Positions 58,913 to 64,000 of a DNA stretch of 64,000 nt are shown here, piece by piece. The first letter of the stretch is position 1. The number at the start of each line of letters is the position of its first letter. The position numbers were made by a program, and so were the translations under genes. The stretch is from an uncultured Atopobium sp. (GTDB lineage Bacteria > Actinomycetota > Coriobacteriia > Coriobacteriales > Atopobiaceae): NCBI GenBank assembly GCA_937997345.1, contig CALKTD010000027.1:58116-122115 (forward strand), written 5' to 3'. Below the pieces are notes generated by a model that ran no database searches, was not told where the DNA came from, and saw only the letters and a list, made by a program, of their open reading frames with translations.

Positions 58913-59179
58913 TTAGAGCGGAGAAACCATGATGTGCGACGACATCTGACGGTTAAGTCCAAGTCGTGCACCCTTAACGCTAACAATAACGTCGCCGTTG
59001 ACTCGTGAAATAACCTTTACCTCGGCGCCCTCAACAAAACCAAGTGTTGAGAGGTGCTGGCGAAGATCAGAAGCACCCTTAACCGTTACGATCAGCGCAG
59101 TCTCTCCCTCACCAAGCATGGCAAGAGGAAGAACTGGACCAGAATTTGCAGGACCCTGTGAGGTCTTTTCTGTATCCAT
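58913..59179 (-). CDS. feoA: FeoA-like protein (first gene of the feo operon)
   Basis: An 88-residue FeoA-domain protein with a 20-residue polar N-terminal extension. The family pattern is LGEGETALIVTV, LRQHLSTLGFVEGAEVKVISR and VIVSVKGARLGLNRQMSSHI. It is divergent from the second FeoA (58598-58843). Two FeoA proteins with one FeoB is a known arrangement in some anaerobes; the split of tasks is not known. Confidence 0.88.
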   Translation of the reverse strand: MDTEKTSQGPANSGPVLPLAMLGEGETALIVTVKGASDLRQHLSTLGFVEGAEVKVISRVNGDVIVSVKGARLGLNRQMSSHIMVSPL

Positions 59180-59201
59180 GCATCCCCCAAAATAACCGTA
59201 G

Positions 59202-59267
59202 GCAAACTAAGTTTGCTCTTTCGAACTTTTACTTCATTAGTATCAACTAAAAGTTAAGGAAATTCAA
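59202..59267 (-). promoter_or_regulatory. feo promoter with palindromic operator
   Basis: Minus-strand TTGAAT (-35; 59262-59267), 17-bp spacer, GATACT (-10; 59239-59244). Just downstream of the likely start is the perfect palindrome GCAAACT-A-AGTTTGC (59202-59216). A weaker AACT-TTT-AGTT repeat lies in the spacer. Control by a metal-dependent repressor of the DtxR/Fur type is the natural guess; the regulator gene is not in the window. Confidence 0.6.
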
Positions 59268-59294
59268 CTTTCATTTAATAATTAAAGTAAAAAT

Positions 59295-59332
59295 AAGGCG
59301 AGAAACTCTGTCTACCAGTAGTTTCTCGCCTT
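59295..59332 (-). terminator. Terminator of ppc built from an inverted GGCGAGAA pair
   Basis: Thirteen-base stem AAGGCGAGAAACT / AGTTTCTCGCCTT followed by ATTTTTACTTT on the minus strand. Both arms contain the GGCGAGAA repeat. Confidence 0.85.
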
Positions 59333-59420
59333 TTAAATATTGCAACTTTATTTCAGGTAGCATTAGTTTTACGTAAACATGAACAATTGTTTGCTCGCAT
59401 TTACGGTACGCCGTGTGATA

Positions 59421-62294
59421 TCAGCCCGTATTCTGCAAGCCTGCAGCAACACCAGACACGGTGCATAAAATCAGATACGTGATATTTGCGCGCTCCTCTG
59501 GAGTAAGCATGTCGTCCCTTGTACGAAGCTCAGATAGGGCATGTACCTGCGTAACCGAGAGAATATTAACAAACGGTAGACGCAAGCGAATAACAGGTCC
59601 AAGCACGCGACGATTCTCCAGTGGCCACTTGTTACCGGTGATAGCAAGCACCCACTTACGCGTCAACGACATCTCGGAGAGAACCATCTCTGAAAGCTCA
59701 GAACGATCTCCCAGGGCCAAATAAAGCCTTGCAATACGAGCATCAATCTTGGAGATTGACATCTCAATGTTATCGATAAACGTGGTGAACAGCGGCCACT
59801 CTTTATATGCCTCACGGAGTCGCTCAATATCCCCTACGGCCTCGCATGCACTACCCAGTCCGTACCAAGCAGCCAAGTTGATACGAGCCTGTGACCACGA
59901 GAAAATCCATGGGATTGCGCGCAAGTCATCAAGAGACTTGGCACCCAGACCACGTTTTGCAGGTCTTGAACCAATGGGCAGAAGACCAATCTCTGTCAGC
60001 GGGGTAACAACCGAGAACCACTCAGCAAAGCCATCGGAGTGAATGAGCTCCAAGAAGCGCTGCTTGGAGGCTTTATCAAGCTCAGAAGCCAGAGAAGCAA
60101 ACTTCACGTCTGTCTGGGTGTTTTTCTGCTCAATAGAAGGTGCCATCTGAAGCAGCGTTGCTCCAGCAACAGACTCTACGTGACGGCGAGCAAGTGTTGG
60201 GTCACCATAACGAGCAAAGATAACTTCTCCCTGCTCGGTAAGTTTAAAGCGACCGTTTACCGAACCTTTTGGCTGAGACAAAACGGCACGGTTTGCAGGG
60301 CCGCCACCGCGACCAACCGCACCGCCACGTCCGTGCATCAAGATAAGGTCAATGGAGTTCTTCTCTGCCCACTCTGCTAAAGCAGCCTGGGTCTTATGAA
60401 GTACCAGCGTTGCCGTAGTTGGTCCCTCGTCCTTCGAGGAATCGGAATAGCCCAGCATAACCTCAAGCTTACGGTCTGTCTGAGCAAGACGTGTCTGTAC
60501 CTCAGGAAGCTGAATTACCTGGTCAAGTGTTGCAACAGCGTTCTCAAGGTCTTCAATTTGCTCAAAAAGCGGAATAACGTCTAGTACAGGAACGTCTTCT
60601 TCGTTTGCAAAAGCAAGACGTGCAAGCTTGTAGACATTCTCAACATCCTGAGCAGACTGCGTGAACGAAATAATATAGCGACGAGCAGCGTTAATGCCGT
60701 TCTTCTTTTGAATCGAACCAATGGAGCGGAAGGTGTCCAGTACCTCCTGAGTCATAACATCAAGCTTGGCGGGTTTCTCGGCAGTTGATGGGTGTGCCTC
60801 AATATCTGCAAGTGCACGCTTGTGCACCAAAGAGTGCTGACGGAACTCCATCTCTACCAAGTGGAAACCAAAGGTTTGAGCCTGCCAGATAAGCTTCTGA
60901 ATAGGACCGTAAGCAATACGGCAAGCTCCAGCTTGAGCCAGCGAATCCTGAATAACTCGCAGGTCAGAGATAAACTCTTCAGCGTTTTGATACATCAGAT
61001 CAGCGTTGCGCTCAATAGTAGCACTAAGTCGACCAGAAATGACGCGCATAGCCGCGCGATGAAGTTCAGATCCAGCCTTATCAATGGCGCGCGACGTCAA
61101 AGCCTGGCTCATCTCTACCTGCTGTGCCCAAAGATTAGCAAGCGCAGGCGAAGCTGGAGTAGAAATACCATCAAGCGTCAGGCCTCGACTGGCCTCCTTG
61201 GTTGCCCTTGCCAGTGCCTGCAGCACGTGTACACGGTACTTCTCGGCAACTTGGCGAGAAACCAGGGCGGTAACGTTTGGATTACCGTCACGGTCAGAGC
61301 CAATCCAGCTACCTGGACGGAAAAATGGCGGGCAGACAGGCGGCATGCAACCAGCATTTTCTCCCAGCACCCAGTTATCAAAGCGTCGATATACCGAAGG
61401 AACCATCTCAAAAAGGGTGGTATCAAAAATGTTGAGGACGGTATCTGCTTCCTCCAGAGGAGTTGGTTTTTTATGACCGATAGGAGACGTACGGAACAAG
61501 CCGTCAATCTCTTGCAGCATGCGACGCTCGTTTTCCATACGAGCAGGACCACCAAGCCTCTGACGTTCATCAAGAAGCTCTGAGATGGTGCGGATTCGGC
61601 GCTCTACGTTTTTACGACGAGCCTCAGTTGGGTGCGCGGTAAAGACAGGGTGGAACTCAAGACGATTAAGACGCGCTTTTGCCTCTTCTTCACCACACTC
61701 GTCAATAAGCTGCCTATAGGCAACAGTTATCTCATTGATGGGGTCTCCTGCAGAAGATGGATCAACAGATGCCTCACGAGAACGCAAACTGGTAACGCGA
61801 TAATTCTCTTCACAAAGATTTGCTAAGTGGAAAAAAGTTACAAACGCGCGCATGAGAAGCACTGAGTCTTCCATGCTTAGGTTATCAATGGTAGATGCAA
61901 AACGCAGAAAAGCGTTAAGCGATTCTTTCTCTGAATCAACTTTGAGCACCGCATTGATTGCCTCAAGCAGCAAAGGTGCACGAGTTGTAGACAAATCATC
62001 TGGTCCAGCTTTAATTGCCTCAACCAGTAAATTGTCAAAGCTCACTAGAAGATCTGGGTTGTACTCAGCAAGTACCTTTCTTACCAAACGCAAAAAGAAG
62101 GTAAGGTTATCGCGCAGAGGAGCTGGTGCTTTAAGCGCTTGAATAAGGGTGCGGGCAGCAGCAATCTCATTCCCGCGTCGCTCAAGAAGCGACTGCGCTA
62201 CTTCAGAAGTTGTTGCACCATCGATGGGTTTCTCGTCAAAAGAAGCATTGCTGGACTCTAGATTTGAATCTTGAAGGTTGCCTGCCATGCTCAT
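59421..62294 (-). CDS. ppc: Phosphoenolpyruvate carboxylase
   Basis: A 957-residue PEPC that adds bicarbonate to PEP to give oxaloacetate. Active-site motifs are FTAHPTEARRK (catalytic His), GSDRDGNPNVT, GYSDSSKDEGPTTA, HGRGGAVGRGGGP (the bicarbonate/PEP loop) and WIFSWSQAR. The protein ends in the invariant QNTG tail, so it is complete. In a fermenter it feeds oxaloacetate for amino acids or succinate. It stands alone with its own terminator. Confidence 0.97.
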   Translation of the reverse strand: MSMAGNLQDSNLESSNASFDEKPIDGATTSEVAQSLLERRGNEIAAARTLIQALKAPAPLRDNLTFFLRLVRKVLAEYNPDLLVSFDNLLVEAIKAGPDDLSTTRAPLLLEAINAVLKVDSEKESLNAFLRFASTIDNLSMEDSVLLMRAFVTFFHLANLCEENYRVTSLRSREASVDPSSAGDPINEITVAYRQLIDECGEEEAKARLNRLEFHPVFTAHPTEARRKNVERRIRTISELLDERQRLGGPARMENERRMLQEIDGLFRTSPIGHKKPTPLEEADTVLNIFDTTLFEMVPSVYRRFDNWVLGENAGCMPPVCPPFFRPGSWIGSDRDGNPNVTALVSRQVAEKYRVHVLQALARATKEASRGLTLDGISTPASPALANLWAQQVEMSQALTSRAIDKAGSELHRAAMRVISGRLSATIERNADLMYQNAEEFISDLRVIQDSLAQAGACRIAYGPIQKLIWQAQTFGFHLVEMEFRQHSLVHKRALADIEAHPSTAEKPAKLDVMTQEVLDTFRSIGSIQKKNGINAARRYIISFTQSAQDVENVYKLARLAFANEEDVPVLDVIPLFEQIEDLENAVATLDQVIQLPEVQTRLAQTDRKLEVMLGYSDSSKDEGPTTATLVLHKTQAALAEWAEKNSIDLILMHGRGGAVGRGGGPANRAVLSQPKGSVNGRFKLTEQGEVIFARYGDPTLARRHVESVAGATLLQMAPSIEQKNTQTDVKFASLASELDKASKQRFLELIHSDGFAEWFSVVTPLTEIGLLPIGSRPAKRGLGAKSLDDLRAIPWIFSWSQARINLAAWYGLGSACEAVGDIERLREAYKEWPLFTTFIDNIEMSISKIDARIARLYLALGDRSELSEMVLSEMSLTRKWVLAITGNKWPLENRRVLGPVIRLRLPFVNILSVTQVHALSELRTRDDMLTPEERANITYLILCTVSGVAAGLQNTG

Positions 62295-62468
62295 CCTTTC
62301 CCATATGACTCTGAATACATATTATCTACCATACCCATTTGTAACAATCTTCGTACGATTGTTTGTCAATCTATTACCTAATGTACATCGTGCACTACAA
62401 TCGATATAACAAATAAAAATTGATATATCAAAGTTTCTGGCCACGCTAAAGAAGATTTTAGGTTTTAC

Positions 62469-63902
62469 ATGCTCAATCCATTCAAGAAAAGTCGTACTGC
62501 GTACAACAATTCTTCCGTACATAAGCAGGTAGAGCGTCTTCGCACACCTCGCTATGAGCTTGATGACTCGCGCACAAACGGAGGTCAACCTGGCATTGTG
62601 GTTACATGGTGGACCAGGCTTCTCTCTGCCGTGGTCTCTGGCGATATTGCTAATCAAGACGAGCAATACTTGGCACATCAAACGTCCCAGGATTATCTCT
62701 TCAATGCACTTGGACAAGGTGCCTGGGGTGCACTTTTCCCGCTTTTAACAGTTGTTTGCTCTCAGCTTGTTGGCATTGAACAAGCAGGACTTTTCTCCAT
62801 GGCATTTGTTGTGGCAACGCTTTTGTTATTTATTGCTCAATACGGTGTTCGCACGTATCAAGTTTCCGACATAGCTGAACAACGCAGCTTTTCCGATTAC
62901 CAGATTCAGCGTGCAGCTACCGTTGTTGTCATGGTAATAGCGGGTCTTATTTGGTGCTTCTTCAAAGGGTACACCGAGCCCATGTTTTCTATCTGCACGG
63001 GAGCTTTGCTCTTTAGGGCAGTTGACGGTATGGCTGATGTCTACGAAGGTCGTCTTCAGCAAAAAGACAAACTCTACCTCGCAGGACTCAGTCAGGCTCT
63101 TAGGTGTAGTGCCAGTTTTATTCTCTTTACTGTTGTGTTGTTTGTTACCAGAAATCTTGTATGGGCAAGCTGGAGCATGGGTATTTGTGCCCTTATCACC
63201 CTGGTATTTGTTTCTACTCCCCTAGCCATTCTTGAGACCGATAAAAGCGTAAGCATCAAACTTGCAAACATCAAAGATATCTTTGTACAGTGCTGGCCTC
63301 TCTTTTTGGCACTTTTCCTCTACAACCTTATTGATTCTTTGCCAAAGTTTGCCATGGAAGGCACGCTTTCTTACAGCAATCAGCTGTACTTCAATGCGCT
63401 TTATTTCCCAGCTCACACTATTTTGATGATTTCTACACTCATCTACAGGCCACAGCTCTTCAAACTTGCTAGTTTGCTAGAAACCTCAATTCATAATCCC
63501 GCTAATAAGAAACGCTTTGGCGTAATTGTACTTGCAATGTTTGGAGCCATTGCCGTCGTCACCATTGGTACCGCTGCATTTGTCGAGTTCATTGGCATTC
63601 CTCTTAACGGCTTCTTGTATGGCGTTGATTTTGAGCAATATCGTGGACTTGCACGTATTATGGTGGCCACGGGTGGACTTTGTGCTGCAATTGACTTTTT
63701 GTACCAGCTCATCACGATCATGCGAGTTCAAAAAGCCGTTACGCGCGCGTACCTCATTTCATTTGCTGTATCCATCCCCATTATCTGGATGATGGTCAGC
63801 TTTACAGGTCTTAACGGCGCAGTTATTGGCAGTTTCTCATCCATCCTTATCCTCTTCTTGCTGCTCATCAGCGAATACGCTGTAGCACGTATGAAAAACT
63901 AG
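62469..63902 (+). CDS. Polysaccharide flippase (Wzx/RfbX-like)
   Basis: A 477-residue membrane protein of the MVF/polysaccharide transporter superfamily. After a polar 75-residue N-terminal tail it has about 12 hydrophobic segments. The N-terminal region FNALGQGAWGALFPLLTVVCSQLVGIEQAGLFSMAF matches the start of Wzx-type flippases, and FSDYQIQRAATVVVM follows. It likely moves lipid-linked oligosaccharide units for capsule or wall polysaccharide. No glycosyltransferase lies next to it within the window; the cluster may continue to the right. Confidence 0.82.
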   Translation: MLNPFKKSRTAYNNSSVHKQVERLRTPRYELDDSRTNGGQPGIVVTWWTRLLSAVVSGDIANQDEQYLAHQTSQDYLFNALGQGAWGALFPLLTVVCSQLVGIEQAGLFSMAFVVATLLLFIAQYGVRTYQVSDIAEQRSFSDYQIQRAATVVVMVIAGLIWCFFKGYTEPMFSICTGALLFRAVDGMADVYEGRLQQKDKLYLAGLSQALRCSASFILFTVVLFVTRNLVWASWSMGICALITLVFVSTPLAILETDKSVSIKLANIKDIFVQCWPLFLALFLYNLIDSLPKFAMEGTLSYSNQLYFNALYFPAHTILMISTLIYRPQLFKLASLLETSIHNPANKKRFGVIVLAMFGAIAVVTIGTAAFVEFIGIPLNGFLYGVDFEQYRGLARIMVATGGLCAAIDFLYQLITIMRVQKAVTRAYLISFAVSIPIIWMMVSFTGLNGAVIGSFSSILILFLLLISEYAVARMKN

Positions 63903-63945
63903 CAAACCAATTGATACTCAAACGCAAAATCCCTCTACTCCATAC

Positions 63946-63989
63946 GAACTGCCTCCCATTTCTTGGACACGAGAAATAGGAGGCAGTTC
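63946..63989. terminator. Hairpin after the flippase gene
   Basis: Eleven-base perfect stem GAACTGCCTCC / GGAGGCAGTTC with an inner ATTTCT / AGAAAT stem. There is no U-tract on the plus strand within the window, so it may end the flippase transcript inefficiently or act for a gene beyond the edge. Confidence 0.55.
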
Positions 63990-64000
63990 AAAACACACCT

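Noticed and set aside
1..64000. Mobile elements or CRISPR
   Set aside because: I looked for transposase or integrase motifs, terminal repeats with target duplications, and regularly spaced repeats. None was found; the GGCGAGAA copies are dispersed and not regularly spaced.

Overview
The window looks like a chromosomal segment of a host-associated coriobacterium, most likely family Atopobiaceae (Lancefieldella/Atopobium-like). The clues are moderate GC (roughly 46%, estimated by eye), an actinobacterial rapZ-whiA-gap block, an LPNTG cell-wall sorting signal, Tat-type lipoprotein signals on every binding protein, and a peptide- and amino-sugar-scavenging gene set. The genus is inferred. I see no rRNA, tRNA, insertion sequence, prophage or CRISPR array.

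Layout. 1-2.1 kb: start of gap, then whiA and rapZ. 2.2-12.6 kb: a sialic acid utilisation cluster on the minus strand (nanE, nanK, a nanA-type lyase, two CE7 acetyl esterases and a family-5 ABC importer with a fused permease-ATPase like the Sat transporter). It sits between rapZ and uvrC, genes that are neighbours in many Gram-positives; yvcK, usually between rapZ and whiA, is missing. 13-21.2 kb: two small unknown genes and a tight uvrA-ybaK-murJ-uvrC operon. 21.4-28 kb: yhcH, then mrp and two flavoproteins on the plus strand, convergent with uvrB. 28.2-36.8 kb: a large TPR-like unknown protein, a NitT/TauT-type ABC system with coaE, and pepT, an M42 peptidase and a class I amidotransferase. 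37-44.6 kb: an orphan peptide-binding lipoprotein and a complete opp operon. 45-48 kb: an LPNTG surface protein and rpsA.

48.3-59.2 kb is a metal and redox block: an HMA/Cys-rich membrane protein, flavodoxin, a DUF3793 protein, a CtpC-like P-type ATPase with a PacL/DUF6110-like partner, glutathione peroxidase with an OhrR-type repressor, a cation diffusion facilitator, and feoA-feoA-feoB. 59.4-63.9 kb: PEP carboxylase and a polysaccharide flippase.

Two signals stand out that gene calling does not explain. (1) Two unannotated, apparently paralogous small RNAs lie in the metal block (about 50083-50185 and 55541-55661, minus strand). Each has a hairpin whose stem differs in sequence but whose loop keeps CCCTCTCC, followed by a strong terminator and preceded by a shared GGTTAACTT element. 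This is the layout expected of C-rich-loop, anti-Shine-Dalgarno regulators tied to metal supply. (2) The 8-mer GGCGAGAA / TTCTCGCC occurs 23 times by my reading (about 2 expected), in several reading frames and as inverted pairs at gene ends. That distribution resembles the DNA uptake sequences of Neisseria and Pasteurellaceae.
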